From Euptelea pleiosperma (lineage: Eukaryota > Streptophyta > Magnoliopsida > Ranunculales > Eupteleaceae), in NCBI GenBank assembly GCA_035048495.1, contig CM068553.1, forward strand, positions 13,827,190-13,891,189: DNA of 64,000 nucleotides, given 5' to 3'. Below the pieces are notes generated by a model. The model made no database searches and was not told the origin of the DNA. It saw only the letters and a program-made list of their open reading frames with translations. How positions within the stretch are numbered: the stretch's first letter is position 1; every line of letters starts with the position of its first letter. Of this stretch, positions 32,921 through 45,619 are shown piece by piece. The position numbers and the translations under genes were made by a program.

Positions 32921-35900
32921 TTGTCAGAGTAGTAAATACCCCTTATGTTGTAGGGGCATGCTTGTCCATGTAAAGCTTCTGATAGAAATATGAAGTTTGG
33001 AGACATGTGACCTAAGCATGCTCCTTTCCTCTCTTCTCTCTCTTCTCTCTCTTCTATCTCCATCTTCTCTCTTGTAAACCCTAGAATCACTTTTAACTTG
33101 TATCAGAACTTGGTGACGAAAGAAGAAAAAGCAAAGATCGAGCACAAGTGTGTGATGATGTCATCATGTCGTACGACTGACGTCGGTAGCTATACAAACA
33201 CACATCTTGAGGTCAGCTGAGAGTGTACCACCTAAAAGAGAATTACTTTCCAAATTTTGGGAATTTTTCGACGAGATCTTGATGAGCTTTTGCTCAATCT
33301 TCTCTTCATAAGGTGGAAAATCAGTTTTTTAATTTCCTCTTGTTTCTGATCTATATGGGGTTTCTTGGCGAGATTTGTAGAGCGTTTGTGCTCACCTACA
33401 TAATGACCAACCAAATGCAACAAGTCCAATCGCGTTTGGGCACCTATTGAGGATTCAGGAGCTAAATCTCCCCAAAGAGATTACCGCCAACCCTTCTTTT
33501 CTCCATCATTGGCCTTCTCTAGTGTTGTAAACCCTATCCAATTGTGTCTTCAAGTTGAGGGTCTAGTTTGAAGTTCCCTTGATATTGATACAAGAGGACC
33601 TATAGGGTGGGTTGGAGGAATAGGTCTATTAATTTTACGCCTAAGTTGATTACTAATACGCTTGAATGGAGCAATCAATCAAAGACAGTAAATGTAAAGA
33701 GATAACAATCCACAACACAGATATATAGTGGTTCGGTGTATCAACACCTATGTCCACTCTCAAAATAGCCCCACCGAGCTTGTTACCTTTTTAATTCAAT
33801 ATTTAAGCAACCTTACAATATTGAGTAAGGTCACAACTAAAATCCAGCTCAGTCAAGATTTCTCTTGACTCGAGCAGCTCAACAATAGCAGAGAGAGATA
33901 AAACCCTAATCCCAACAGGCGAGAGGGAGAGATTAAAAAAAAACCTAACTTCTTTACTTCTTGAAGGAGTAAGGATGAACAAAAAGGAGGAAGAGGGAAA
34001 TTCGTGGAAGCCCTTTTGACTATTCAGATTCAGACACGCAAAATGGTAGACAAATATAGAGTGAGAGAATTGATTTTTGGCTAACGTGAGCCGTGGGCAT
34101 CTTTTCATTGACGGTATCTTCATCACGAACCTCTCTCGTCTATGACCTCATCTATAGGACCAAAACATGAGAAGATACGAGATTTTCATATTTGAGATCG
34201 TCGTTAGGTTTTAAGAGACGAAGATCTAGTGGTTCACTGGATGAGAGCAGAGGTACAGCCATCATTTTCTTCTTCTTGAAGGAGGTGGTGTGTGGAAGCT
34301 ATTGTAATCAAACAGTTTGGAAGAGTCGCAATAGCATGAGTTACAAGTCGGAGCGGGGAAACTAGAAGCTCTACAGCAAATCGATTCCACGAATGCGACC
34401 AAAATGCATGTAGCCGACGAAGATGAGAAACTACAGTTAATGGAGCTTGCCGGTGCTAAAGTCCAGCGACGGCAACCTGGTGGAGGGCAGCTCCAATTTT
34501 GGGTTTTTGAGAAAGGAAGAGAGGAAGAGAGAGAGAGAGGTATAACCACACTGAAGGAAAGAGATTTTGGATCAGGGTATTAATAAAAACTTTTTAGCGT
34601 GCTAGGAATGAAAGTTGTGAACTTAACTAATGTAGTACTTTCATAGCGTTCCTTTCAGAACACTATGCAATTAATGTCATAGTAGGCCTAATTTGTTGTA
34701 GTGGTAGAGAGTTTTTATTTGTTTTCTAGGCTTATTTTGATGTTTTTTAAGTTTTGGGTGTCTTTGCAATTAGCCCAAAGTGAGGAGGCTCATTGTTATT
34801 TTAGTTACTTGCCTTAAGTTGCTATTTTTTATAGCCATTAGATTAGATAGATGGCTACGATTAGATTAGGTTATTTTGAGTTATCATATAAACTCATTTA
34901 GTTGTAATCTTTCATTAATGATGAAATATATTGATTCTTGTTATTGAGAATTCTCTTGTGGAGTGATCTATCCTTCTAGTGAGAATCCAAGCTTCCTTGG
35001 TGTGAATCCAAGCTACTCGATGCGAATCTGAAGGTAACTTCTATCTCTATCTCTTCTCTCTTATTCTCTTATCTTTCTCCATCTTTATTTTCTTTTTGGA
35101 TCAAGTTTGACCAAGAAAACTCAACCTTATCTCTTTCATCTCTAAACCCTAACCATTGAACACAATTGTGAATAATGTTGTGTGAATAGTACTGTGAATA
35201 GTAACCTTCTTACACCAGTTCTTCCTACGGTACCCTAAACCCTCCCAAAACCCTCACCCAAACCCTCAAACACTCCTAGATCCCTGCGGTAATCATAGAA
35301 ACCCCTAACCTCTTCTCAAACCCTAATTTTCTACAATTCTCCTTTTTTTCCAGAAACCGACTAAAATCTGATACTTGTCAGAAAGCCTCAAAACTCGCCA
35401 AAAATGTTTCTAAACTTCAAATAACTTATAATCTCTTGGAAAAAGAAAACTATTTCAGATCTGTTTCAGCCTTTAACTGATTCTCTAAGATTGTTGGAAG
35501 TTCTACCTTCCATTAGATCATCGTCGTTAAAGCAACGGGTTTCATATTGTAGGATTGTGTGAAGGCCTTGAACTTTAATAAATTTATTTGATTGAATCTG
35601 ATTATTTGCGTGTGATTAGCATAAGAATTTATTATTTTATTGTTCTAAATAATTTTTCATTAATCTTAGCCTTTAGTTGAAAGCCATCACATTCGTCCTG
35701 CATCATTAGGTCTATAGGAACAGTGTCAACTCTGTTTTGTAGCCAATCAATGGTCTGGTGGTAGGTCCAATACATTGATGATTAGGATTGATGAAAATGT
35801 ATGCCGTGTGTTGGCAAATCCTCATGAGTACAAAAATGAAGCCTAGGTTGTTGGTCCATAAATCTTTTTCCTATCATATATAAAAGAAATGTCGATTTGT

Positions 35901-36060
35901 TTTTCTCTTTTTTCTTTCTTTCTATAGGTAAGCTGTGATTGAACCCATTCCAACTTGGTTGAATGTACAATGTCAACCAATGCTCTACAAGTTCATTTGT
36001 CTCCTATGTTTCAAAATTTTGCTTTTTCCTTGTCATTTGTTCACCTTCCTACCTCTCTTA
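32921..36060. mobile_element. Insertion in the left arm, retrotransposon-derived
   Basis: Homology with the right arm stops at about 32920 (TCTACATGCTGT) and resumes with copia sequence after 36060. The interval shows retrotransposon LTR-like features: ATATAGTGGTTCGGTG near 33728, a TTTCATTAATGATGAAATAT leader-type block near 34911, and CTTTCTCCATCTTTATTTTC tracts. 35780-35990 is a repeat shared with 52654-52880. No gag or pol domain is seen, and open frames (for example 34549-34262 minus) have no recognised family. Confidence 0.5.
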
Positions 36061-37680
36061 GTGAACCATGTCTCGTGATGGCTAGAATTATGCGACGAAA
36101 GATAAGATGACAGCCCTTCATGCAAATGATACTTGGGACTTTACTGTTTTACTTGCTTGAATAAGTGTTGTTGGATGTCAATGGGTTTACAAGGTTAAGA
36201 ATAATCTTGATGGATCTGTTAAACACCTTAAGCTCTATTAGTGGCAAAGGGATACATTCAAACTTTTGCAATTGATTACTCTGAAACATTCTCTCATGTG
36301 GCCAAACTAAACTCCGTGCGTATTGTTATCTCTGTTGCTACAAATATAAGTTGGTCGTTATTTGAGTTGGACATAAAGAATGATTCTTACAAGGGGACCT
36401 TCAGGAAGAATTGTACATGGAGCAACCTCCTAGTTTGTTGCTCAGGGGGAGTCAGACAAAGTTTTTCGATTAAAAAAAGAGTATATATGGTTTAAAACAA
36501 CCTCTACAGCTTAGTTTGACAAATTCAACACAGTGGTAGTGACGTATGGGCTAAAACAAAATGAAACTAATTACTCTATCTTTATCCGACGAGGTGAGAG
36601 TGGCATTATTATTCTGGTTGTATAAATTGATGATATTGTAGTTATAGGAAGTGATACCAAGGGCATTGAACTGTTGAAAGAACACCTTAGAAAACATTAC
36701 TATACCAAAGCCCTGGGACAACTTAGATACTTTCTTGGTATTGAAGTGTCCAGATAGAAATTTAGAATCAATCTATCTCGAAAAGGTATGTGATGGACCT
36801 TCTCACAGAAACATGAATCCTTGGTGCAAAGCCTGATAATAATCTTATAGATCCTAACCTGAAATTGATGCCAGATCAAGGTGAACCTCTGGATAACCCT
36901 AGATGATATTGGAGACTGGTTAGTAAACTTATTTATTTAACCATCACCAGTCTTGATGTCGCATACGCAGTCAGTGTGGTTAACAAGTTCATGCAAATTC
37001 TGAGGACCTCTCATATGGAGGTCGTTGTCCAAATGTTAATATACTTGAAAGGGTCATTAGGACAAGGAATTTGGTATAGAAAGAGTGACCATCTAAGGGT
37101 TAAAGAGTACACTAACGCTGATTGGGCTAGATCTTTTTCTGATAAGAGATCGATTACTGGGTACTACACCTTTCTAAGGGTAACTTGGTCACATGAAGAT
37201 TAAACAAAGCGTGGTTGCTAGATCAAGTGTAGAAATAGAGTTTTGAGCCATAGCACAAGCCACATGCTACATGCTACATGCCATGCCACATGCCACATGC
37301 CACATGCGAGCTTGTCTACTTAAAATCCCTCCTGCAAGAGTTGGGAATTGGGAGTCAAGAACCAATTGAACTCCTAATATGATCATCAGGCAGCTTCTCA
37401 TATAACAAGTAACCCCGTCTTCCATTAAAGAACGAAGCATATCAAGGTTGATTGTCATTTTGTCAAGGAGAAAGTAGCTAACAATGAAATTGCCACTCCT
37501 TATGTTTCCTCACAAACCAACTAGCAAATACCTTCACCAAGGCACAGAAAAAGAGTTTTATTAAGAAGATTTGTTTCAAGCTGGGCATGGATGACATCTA
37601 CGCTCCAGCTTGAGGGGGAGCATTAGAATTATTTATTTACTTCTAGCTCCTTTATCTTTCCTGACCAACTCAGTTGTTGG
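36061..37680 (+). mobile_element. Degenerate Ty1/copia element, RT-RNase H-3' end
   Basis: The plus strand carries decayed copia pol: WVYKVKNNLDGSVKHLK (about 36185), MAKGYIQTFAIDYSETFSHV (36241), IDDIVVIGSDTKG (about 36628, the YVDD-type site as IDDI), LGQLRYFLGIEVSR, then RNase H (LKGSLGQGIWYRKSD, YTNADWARSFSDKRSITGYY, SVVARSSVEIEFRAIAQA). Stops and frameshifts break it. It ends with AAGCTGGGCATGGATG and polypurine tract TTGAGGGGGAGC (about 37611-37622), followed by LTR start ATTAGAATTATTTATTT, mostly deleted. The same element 3' end is in the right arm at 58537-59053, so it inserted before the duplication. A CATGC(C/T)ACA microrepeat at 37256-37306 lies in its RNase H region. Confidence 0.85.
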
Positions 37681-39409
37681 ACGCTTCTTTAGAGGACTAT
37701 ATTCTATATCAAAGTTCAAACTTCTCTAGATAAACTGGAAATGCGTCAAGACTACATAGTTCAAATTTCTCTACATTTACAAGTGGAAAATTCAAACTAA
37801 GGAAATTTTGAAAACACAAGAAGTAAACAAACTAACAACCTAATTACACAATGAAGAATATCACCTCTCTGTAACTCTAACGGCGAGCCTTCTTGCAACA
37901 CTACGAACTTTGTTCGACTGTGGCATCTCCTTCCCATCACCGGATATAGGAAGCCCAATTATAATTCATCAGCCTCCTACAATTTCTCAATCAAAAAAAT
38001 TGATAATAAGACAAGGGCTTGGGTGGATCGATTGCCATTTTGGCCCCAAAAGAAAAAAAAAAACTTTTTTGCGCGAAAATGGTGAGTGCGGCAAAAATAT
38101 TGTATGAGAAATGTTCTAGTATAATTGGGGTTTGTCATTCAAAAATGTGTTCAAAAATTCGACAAAAATAATTTAAAATAAAATAAAACAAAACAAAAAA
38201 GGCAAAATATAGACAATTTTTTTGTGTTATAAAATGATTTTTCATGTTCAAAACTAAATAATCCAGGAATAATTCGGAAAAGTTCATGAATTATTTGAGA
38301 GCAATTCCACCATGTTCAAAATGCGTGAATTTTTCAAACCTTTGAATAGGACGTTGGTCGCTGCGCTTTTTTGAATAATTTGTTCCGTTAGCGTATAATT
38401 CACGAATGATTCGAAAATTTACTAATTATGAACCAAAGAGGTCTTAAGATTTTAAAAGCCAAATTGTTACCAAGAAATCAAAAATTCCCAAACAGCTACT
38501 CGAGTCATGAAAACTACAGCTACTTTAAATCACATAAAGAGATCGAAATCGACAAATTGAACAGTCAATCAATTGAAAGATTGAGAGAGAAAGAGAGAGA
38601 GGGTGGGATTTGTACCTCTCGTTCAGCGATTTCGAGAAGTCGAAGCTCAAGTTTCTGCCCTCGCAACTCCAAGACCTAAACCAGATCACATAAAACCCTT
38701 AAAAAAATAAATCTACTTCCAACAACCAAAGATGAAAACGAGAAAGCAGAGAGGAAGTTAGTTATTACAGTTATAGATCGAGTCGAGAAGCCTTCGCTGA
38801 GAGCAACGCCCGTCCGAGACATTCCCTAGTCTACCCCTAAGGTGAACCATCCCCGCCATTGTGGGTCGCTCTTCCGACGGAGGGCATTTGGGGGAATTTC
38901 GTCTTGGCGTAGTGCTCTTATCCTAGAAAGACCATTGGTCCTAGAACTGGAAGAAGTATGGAGAGAAAGTAGGGCAGGGGTGCTCTTTGGGATGGCAATG
39001 GTGCTTTGCAAGCGAGGCTTGCATGGAAGAAGAGAAGGTCGTTGGATTGACAACGGTAGCGGTTGTTGCTGCACCATGTCCTCTGAAACCGAGAAAACAC
39101 CCCTCTTTCTAGAGAGTACGTAAGTATATAACTACTACCTGATAGTATACTTGACGGTTCTTCGAGCAATAAAAAGTCATCATATTCGAATCATCCTCCA
39201 TCAAATAAGTGGACCTATTCTTTGGATTCTTCATCAAAGAGTCAACAAAAGAGCACATGTTGGATGGTTAGGATCATTCATTTGGTTTAGAGAAATTTTG
39301 ATGCATAGGACTTTGGATGCAGTGGATAGAGAGGACACTCGTGGCCCTACTTAGTGCATTTGTCTGGCCCACTAGCCGCTTGGATGTTTAGCGGACATAA
39401 ACACAAAAA

Positions 39410-40625
39410 AATCAGCTTGATTGATGATTTCTATATATCTATTCTACTTATTAATGGACAAAGGCCCTTCTTTAGTGCCTCGCGCTAAACCCAATACATC
39501 CCAAAAATACTCGTGTTTTGCTTCTTCCCTTTTCTTCAATTGATTCACTTGGCGGGGCGGCTTTCTTCTTTTTTAGGTGTCAATCCACACGTCTCTCAAG
39601 TTTCTTAAATTGACAAACATTGCTTCTTTTCGTTTTTGAAAATTTTTTAATTTATAAGAGTGCTTTAGTCATTCAACATTTTCACTCTTCAACTCAATTG
39701 TTAAAGTATTGTCACTTAAATGTTATCTTGAAAAAAATTATTCATAGTGTGAGCCACATGGCACACTATTAGTGGATACCGACCGTATGGATGTGTGGTA
39801 CATCCCTAGATGGACATACTTAACAAAAATTGGCCCGATAAGTGATTGCTAACCTTTGGATCATAATACTTGAATTCCACGGTTGAAAATAAGCCATGTG
39901 AAGGATCCAATGGATATAAATTACTAATCAAGATAAATTTTGATACGTAGGTCCAACTAAGGATGGAAAAAATATCTATACGGTCAGTAATCTCTAAGAG
40001 TGTGCCGGGTAGCTCATAATATGGTTCATCACCTTTTGAGATAAAAATAAAAAATAAAAAAAAAATCCAAAAAGATAGTAAATTAAGTTACCCATAGATA
40101 CCTCATTATTAAAATAGTAATGATCAGATGGTTCAAGAGCCATGGAAGTTATCATGTTGCATAGTGGTGTCGTTTTGTCACTGGCCAAATAATACTCAAA
40201 ATCCAAGGTTAAAAACAAACCATGAAAAAAGACTTTAATCCAAATGATAGAAATAACTAATCAAGGTGAATTTTTCTACGTAGGTCCACCTAGGGATGAG
40301 TGAAACATCTATGCAGTCATCCATGACTGCTGCAGTCTTAAGTCTAAACAAATTAGGGAACAAAGAAAATTACAAGAACACCAAGAAAAACGGCAATGGA
40401 ACTACTATGACTGCTGCAGTGTTGTAAGACCCGAGACTGAGCCCGGCCAGTTGAACCGGTTAACCGGAAAACTGGTCCAAAGAACTTAATGTTTATTTTA
40501 TTTTTTCCTTCCAAAAAAACCCGGGAGGGGGGGGGCGACAAACCAATTGAATTACTGGTTGCCAGTCGACCGGGTAAATGGTTGTTCCGGGTTTTAAAAC
40601 ATTGAAATGAAGTACAAAGACAGTC
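39410..40625. repeat. Inner end of the left arm with MITE remnants
   Basis: 39735-40030 is an M2 fold-back element (GAGCCACATGGCACACTATT ... GTGCCGGGTAGCTCATAAT). 40100-40320 is another half element. 40380-40620 (GTAAGACCCGAGACTGAGCC, GGGTTTTAAAACATTG) matches the right arm at 55413-55635. A C/G homopolymer is at 40521-40535. No gene. Confidence 0.6.
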
Positions 40626-41904
40626 TTTTTGCTAAATAAGGAATTTCATCTAGCTATGTAATGTCGAAGCTATAGGACATGAAATGGGGCGGGTTGGATT
40701 CAACCCGAACTCACCTTGTATTTTGTGGACTTGGATTTTAAGATAGAAATAGAATCTGAAACGGTTCGGATGTGGATCCAAGTCGTTCGGGTCAGGTTTA
40801 TATATGCTTTAGGTAGTCACATCCGGGTTTTGGATCTTGAATATGAGTAGATCCTTGACTATATCCACATATGAATTGGTTCTGTATCTTATCATAATTT
40901 GGTTGGGAACAACTATCGGTCTTGAATACGAGCCACGTGGCACATTCTTTGTGGACGCTGAACCGTATGGATGTTTGGCCAGACCCTCGGTGGACCTCTA
41001 AACCAAAAATCAGCTTGATTAGTGATTTCTAAGGGATTAGAATGAAGTTATTTTCATGGGTTGATTTTAACGGTAGGAATTTCAGCATTATTGAGCGTTA
41101 TTTGGGTGCAAAGATCGAAAGGTTTTAAATCACTAATCAGGCTGATTTTTGGTTTAGAGATCGAAAGATTAATCACTAATCAGGCTAAACCCTAAACCCT
41201 AAAATGCCACATGAATAATCTTTTGGGTCCATTGACCTTATGGATGTTTCTCTTGGTGAACCCATACACGAAAAATCAACTTAATTGGTGATCTTAGCTT
41301 TTAGGGGGCGTTTTGGCAACACAAAAATAAGTAACTTATTGACTTTTATAAGTTAAAAAGTTATAAAGTTTAGTTTTGATGTGTTTTATATTTTAACTTT
41401 TGAAAAGTTAAAAATTAACTTAAAACTGAAGCTAAAATTTTTAGCCTTTGACTTCTAAGAGAAATAACTTCTCAAAAATTAAAATCCCTCCCCACATTTG
41501 AATTTCTATGACTTTTTTGGAGGTAAAAAATCAACTTATAACTTCTACTACAAGTAGAAGTGCTTTTATTTCTAGTTCCCAAACGCCCAGCAACCAAAAA
41601 AAAAACCTCAAAATCCAATTGTCATAAATCACCAATTAAAATGTTCAAATGAAACGGCTAAAAATCACCAATTAAAATGATTTTTTGTTTATAAGTATAC
41701 AAAGAGATGAACCAAACTTGCTGGATTTGCGGGCCCGAAAGAGTGACTGTGATTTTTAGAGGTGACTAATTAGTAGGACCCGCGTAAAGTTGTAGCTTAA
41801 TCAACAGTAAAATTCCTGTAGAACAATACTTCATATACATAATACGCTCGCATCCTTTTGCGATTGGCGTTTTGCTACTTTTTTTCAAAATTTACTTTGC
41901 ATTC
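40626..41904. repeat. Spacer region with M2 elements
   Basis: 40925-41165 is an M2 fold-back (GAGCCACGTGGCACATTC, CCAAAAATCAGCTTGATTA, TAATCAGGCTGATTTTTGG). Two TTTAGGG-like units (CTAAACCCTAAACCCTAAAA) follow at 41186-41203. 41310-41590 holds a fold-back of AACTTATTGACTTTTATAAG and AATCAACTTATAACTTCTA type. No gene. Confidence 0.55.
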
Positions 41905-42081
41905 AAGGGCTTTGTGGCCAAATGGTTACGGGGCGCTCCTCTTGTGGGGGAGGTCGAGGTCCACTCCCACGGTCACACTCATTGAGGATACTAGCAACTA
42001 GTTGGTACAATGGCCCGTGTGGGAGGTGGCAGGCAGACAGAAAAAGGTGCGAAACAACTAATGATCCAAGCTTTCCCTGTC
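41905..42081 (+). repeat. Possible tRNA-derived SINE
   Basis: TGGCCAAATGGTTACGGGGC resembles an A box and GGTCGAGGTCCACTCCC a B box about 35 bases later. A GC-rich body follows (CCCGTGTGGGAGGTGGCAGG). No poly(A) end seen, and the Tourist-like MITE abuts it. Confidence 0.4.
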
Positions 42082-42084
42082 TTA

Positions 42085-42394
42085 GGGCGTGTTTGATTGA
42101 ATGGAAATTTTTTCAAGAAAATACATCTGGGAAATGCCTTAAATTAATGGCTGATTGATTGCAACTAAGAAAACATATTTCAATCATGTGAGAAAATAAA
42201 TGCGTATTTTCAGATGGAATAGAATTCTCACCTATCTGGATGGGAAATAAATTCTGGGCTTAGTAGGAAGAATCATCCAGATTTAAATGACTTGGCTGGG
42301 AAAATTATACAGATTTAAAAAGACTATCTAACAATTGACAGTTGTGTTTTCCCAAGGAAAATGTAATTTTCCCACTTGGCAATCAAACACGCCC
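42085..42394. mobile_element. Tourist-like MITE, family M4, with TTA duplication
   Basis: Ends GGGCGTGTTTGATTG and CAATCAAACACGCCC, flanked by TTA on both sides (42082-42084 and 42395-42397). 310 bp, fold-back interior (TTTTCCCAAGGAAAATG). Confidence 0.9.
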
Positions 42395-42499
42395 TTAGAT
42401 TTTTCACATGAAAACGAATTCTCAGCTGTTTGATTGCACCTGAGAAAATATGCATCTTTCAATTATGTGTGAAAATAAGAGCATATTTTCACGTGAAAA

Positions 42500-43612
42500 C
42501 GAATTCTCAGCTAGGGTCTGTTTGGTAACTCGGAAATGAGCTGGAATTGGAAATTTGTGTTTAGGAGAACCGAATTCCATGATTTTTCCGGAATTAGAAG
42601 TTTTAGGGGGGGAGAAGAAACTTCTATTTCTGGGGTTGGTGTATTGTATTGGTTGATTTCTAACCATGAGATATCTAGCATTATTTGGGGTACTCAAATC
42701 CAAAGGTTAGAAATGTTTTAGCGTGTAGTCACCTAGGGATGGGATAAACATCCATACGGCCCGTGGTCTCTAATAATGTGCCACGTGGCTCATACTGTGT
42801 GGTCCATCATCAACAGATTACAAATTTATAACTGTTGGATTGATGTATTTTATGGGTTGATTTTTAGCTGTGGGATATATAGCATTAGTCGGGGTACTAA
42901 GATCCAAGTTGAGAGATTCCTAATCAACCTGATTTTAGTTTGTAGGTTCACTTATGGATGTAACTAACCGTTGGATTGATGTCTTTATGGGTTGATTTTT
43001 TAACCGTACAATATATAGCATTAGTTGGGGCACGAAGATCAAAGTTGAGAGATACCTAATCCGCCTGATTTTAGTTGTAGGTCTACCTAGGGATATAATT
43101 AACAGTTGGATTGGTGTCTTTGATGGGTTGATTTTTTAATCTAGGGATATCTAGCATTAGTTGGGGTACGAAGATCCAATCAGCCTTATTTTTAGTATAT
43201 AGGTCCACCTAGGATGGGATAAATATCCATACGGTATTAGTGATTTGTAACCATTAGATTTGTGTCTTTTTATGGGTTTTATTTTATGGGATATCTAGCA
43301 TTATTCGGGGTACTCAAATCTAAGGGTTAGAAATAACTAATCAACCTGATTTTTAGTATGTAGGTCCACCTAGGGATGGGGCAAACATCAAGACGGACTA
43401 TTGTCTCTATTAATGTGCCACATGGCTCATTATGTGGTCCATCATTAATGTTGATGACGGGTATCCGTATTGACAGGAAATGAATTTCCGGGTTTGGATA
43501 AGAAAATCTGGTTTTCTCTTTTCCAATTTAAAATGGCTATCAAACAATGAAAAATTGTGTTTTCCGAGAAAATGTGATTTTCCCTATGGAAAATTGGCAA
43601 TCAAACACGCCC
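42500..43612. mobile_element. Cluster of M4 and M2 repeats
   Basis: A second M4-like element ends CAATCAAACACGCCC at about 43612, with AATTTCCGGGTTTGG-type interior; its left end may be near 42516 (AGGGTCTGTTTGGT). Between them are several tandemly arranged M2 halves: ATCTAGCATTATTTGGGGTA, GGTCCACCTAGGGATGGG and TGTGCCACGTGGCTCATA recur at about 42660-42800, 42860-42960, 43000-43090, 43140-43230 and 43290-43430. No gene. Confidence 0.6.
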
Positions 43613-45245
43613 TAAGGGAATTGCTATTTTTAGAGTCCTCCCAATTAAATGGTGGCACACATCAAATTTGCTGTGTGGCCATGTAGCAAAAAAATTCCAA
43701 TGTTAGGACACGTGGGACAAATGCAAGCATAGAACCACAATGCAAGGACCGGAACAAATCATTTGCTGGGTCCATCAAAGAGACCTCTTAGATCAAAAAC
43801 AAAATAAATCGGTTGATCTCAACCATCAAAATTTATTCTATTCTATGGGTCTTTCATGGGCCCACCTAGTAGATATCTTTTATAAAAAAAAGTCAACCTA
43901 AATGGGATGATTGTAACCACCTGATTTGCTGTATTCCAATGAGATCTAACCTCATTATTCCTCCGACATACTTCGCCATGATTGGTGACGAAGTGTCGGA
44001 GTGGAGACTCGACTGCTCTCCCTCAATCATGGTGGACTAATCTGACCAATCTCCTCCTGAAGAACGTTACAGTCTTTCAGGGACAATTTCGTCATTATAT
44101 CACAGTTCCAGCGGGGATTTGAGTTTGTCTCTTGTACTAGGGTGTCGTCGTGTCGAGGGGTCCAACGTTCCAAAACGGTTTTTTAAAAGTGGTCCCACTA
44201 GCCTGACCTCCTCTCTAAAATACAATACAAAATAGTATTGGCCATACTTGGACCATCATCATCCAACCCCACAAACAGTCTCTCTCTCTTTCTATACCCA
44301 AAATCTGTGGCGGGAGGACCTGGAGAAGATGACCGTTGGAAATCGAATCTAAGCTCAGCTTAACTTAGCAATTCTCGACTTAGCTCGACTCGACTCGACT
44401 CGTCTCGGCTAGGTTGCTTTAATCTTCCTTCTTTAGTTATCCAGGTGTGGTTGTGCATCACAGGGACTAGGTTTTCTCAGACAGGTGGGAAAAGAAGTCT
44501 TTTTTTTTAGCAAAAATCCTCTAAGACGGCTTTAAGCCACGTGGCACATTCTTGTGATATGTTTTGCTCATCCCTAAGTAGACCTACGGACCAAATAATG
44601 TTAAGTGGATTTGAGTATTATTTGGGGTACTCAGATCCAATGGCTAGAAATCACCAATCGAGCTAATTTTTGGTCTGTAGTTCCACTTAGGGATGACTTA
44701 GGGATGGCCAAACTTCTATACCTCTAAGAGTGCGTGTGCCATGTAACTCATACAGTCGTCTTCGAGGATTTTTGTTCAAAGATGTCTTTGAGCAAAAATG
44801 ACTATCTCAAGTTTTCTTACACTTAAAAGAGTCCCACTTGGATTGAGATGTGCCTCATACAAAGTTTGGTGCAACCCCCAAAAATGCCTACTGATCCATG
44901 AATATTTGGTTCTTTTTTGGTGGGCCTACACACCAAATATTAGTTTGATTGGTAATTTCTAACTGTTGGATTGGATCATTTTTCATAATGGGCACAAAAC
45001 TCATCCATTGGCCTGTTCATGAAGTTCATGATGAAAAAAAAAGAAGATTAAATCCAATGACTAGAAACCATCGATCAGGCTAATTTTTGGTTCGTAAGTC
45101 TACCAAGGAGCGTGCCAAACATTCATGAATCAGAGTGCTCGAAACATGGCTTTGAATTGGCGCGCGAGACTTTATATGAGGTCCATCCCCATAGAAGCGG
45201 ACTCAGGACTCAGGTTAAAAGGTTTCAGTACCTCACCATCTCTCT
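43613..45245. other. Gene-free spacer
   Basis: 44345-44410 contains a short CTCGACTCGACTCGACTCG repeat. 44530-44760 is an M2 element (TAAGCCACGTGGCACATTC to TGCCATGTAACTCATA). 44900-45115 is a degenerate fold-back (CCAAATATTAGTTTGATTGG ... GATCAGGCTAATTTTTGG). No supported coding sequence. Confidence 0.5.
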
Positions 45246-45619
45246 AGTTACCGCCCTAAAATTACAGGCTCCCATTACAAGACACAATATGAACCATGTG
45301 GCACACTATTATAGGACTCTGACCGTATGGATGTTTGTACAATCCCCATCTGGACCTATAAACCAAAAATCAGCCTGATTAGTAATTGCTAGACGTTGGA
45401 TCGTAGTACCTTAAGTACTGCTCAAATTCCCACAGTTGAGATCAATCCATAAAAATACGTCCAATCCAACGCCTATAAGTCACTAATCAGACTGATTTTT
45501 GGTTTGTATGTTCAATTAGGGATTGTCCAAACATCCATACGGTCAGAGTCCTCTAAGAGTGTTCCATGTGGCTCATATTGTGTCCTGTAACCGGAGTCTG
45601 TCATTTTCGGGCGGTAACT
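45246..45619. mobile_element. Fold-back MITE, family M2, long outer arms
   Basis: AGTTACCGCCCTAAAATTAC at the left pairs with TCATTTTCGGGCGGTAACT at the right; the arms continue through GACACAATATGAACCATGTG and CATGTGGCTCATATTGTGTC to the AATCAGCCTGATTAG / CTAATCAGACTGATT core. Nearly the whole 374 bp folds. Confidence 0.8.

Larger units (their letters stand above)
31721..39077 (-). pseudogene. YqgF/RuvX-like putative pre-16S rRNA nuclease, copy A (broken)
   Basis: Minus-strand exons recognised: 1 (39077-38769), 2 (38675-38616), 3 (37976-37865), 5 (32364-32313), 6 (32197-32060). Exon 1 encodes a Ser/Pro/Arg-rich presumed plastid transit region then IPPNALRRKSDPQWRG and motif I; exon 5 carries IDAYAAM; exon 6 ends FFPEELEG. 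The family is RNase H-like: bacterial YqgF matures the 16S rRNA end; plant versions are usually plastid-targeted. Lesions: TAG at 38826-38828 inside motif I (Leu in copy B); a 1-nt deletion in exon 3 giving TAA at 37959-37961; exon 4 not found, about 5.5 kb of insertions separating exons 3 and 5. Exon 5 also has Val for Gly. Copy B at 56786 is far better preserved. A duplicated last exon lies at about 31828-31721. Confidence 0.88.
31094..40625 (-). repeat. Left arm of a large inverted duplication
   Basis: Matches 55400-61910 in reverse complement. Paired landmarks: AATCTTTCAGCATTTG (31095) with CAAATGCTGAAAGATT (61895); the YqgF-like exons; the copia end at 37440-37650 with 58840-59053; TTTGGATGCAGTGGAT (39311) with ATCCACTACATCCAAAG (56565); and AATGGAACTACTATGACTG (40395) with CAGTCATAGTAGTTCCATT (55617). 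The arms differ by many substitutions and by insertions private to each side, so this is an old genomic duplication and not an assembly echo. Confidence 0.88.

Noticed and set aside
34262..34549. 95-codon minus-strand Ser/Cys-rich frame
   Set aside because: Low-complexity composition inside a retrotransposon-derived insertion; no family resemblance.
41186..41203. Telomere-like CCCTAAA units (also at 31479-31500)
   Set aside because: Only two or three units in each case, embedded in transposon sequence; not evidence of a telomere fusion.
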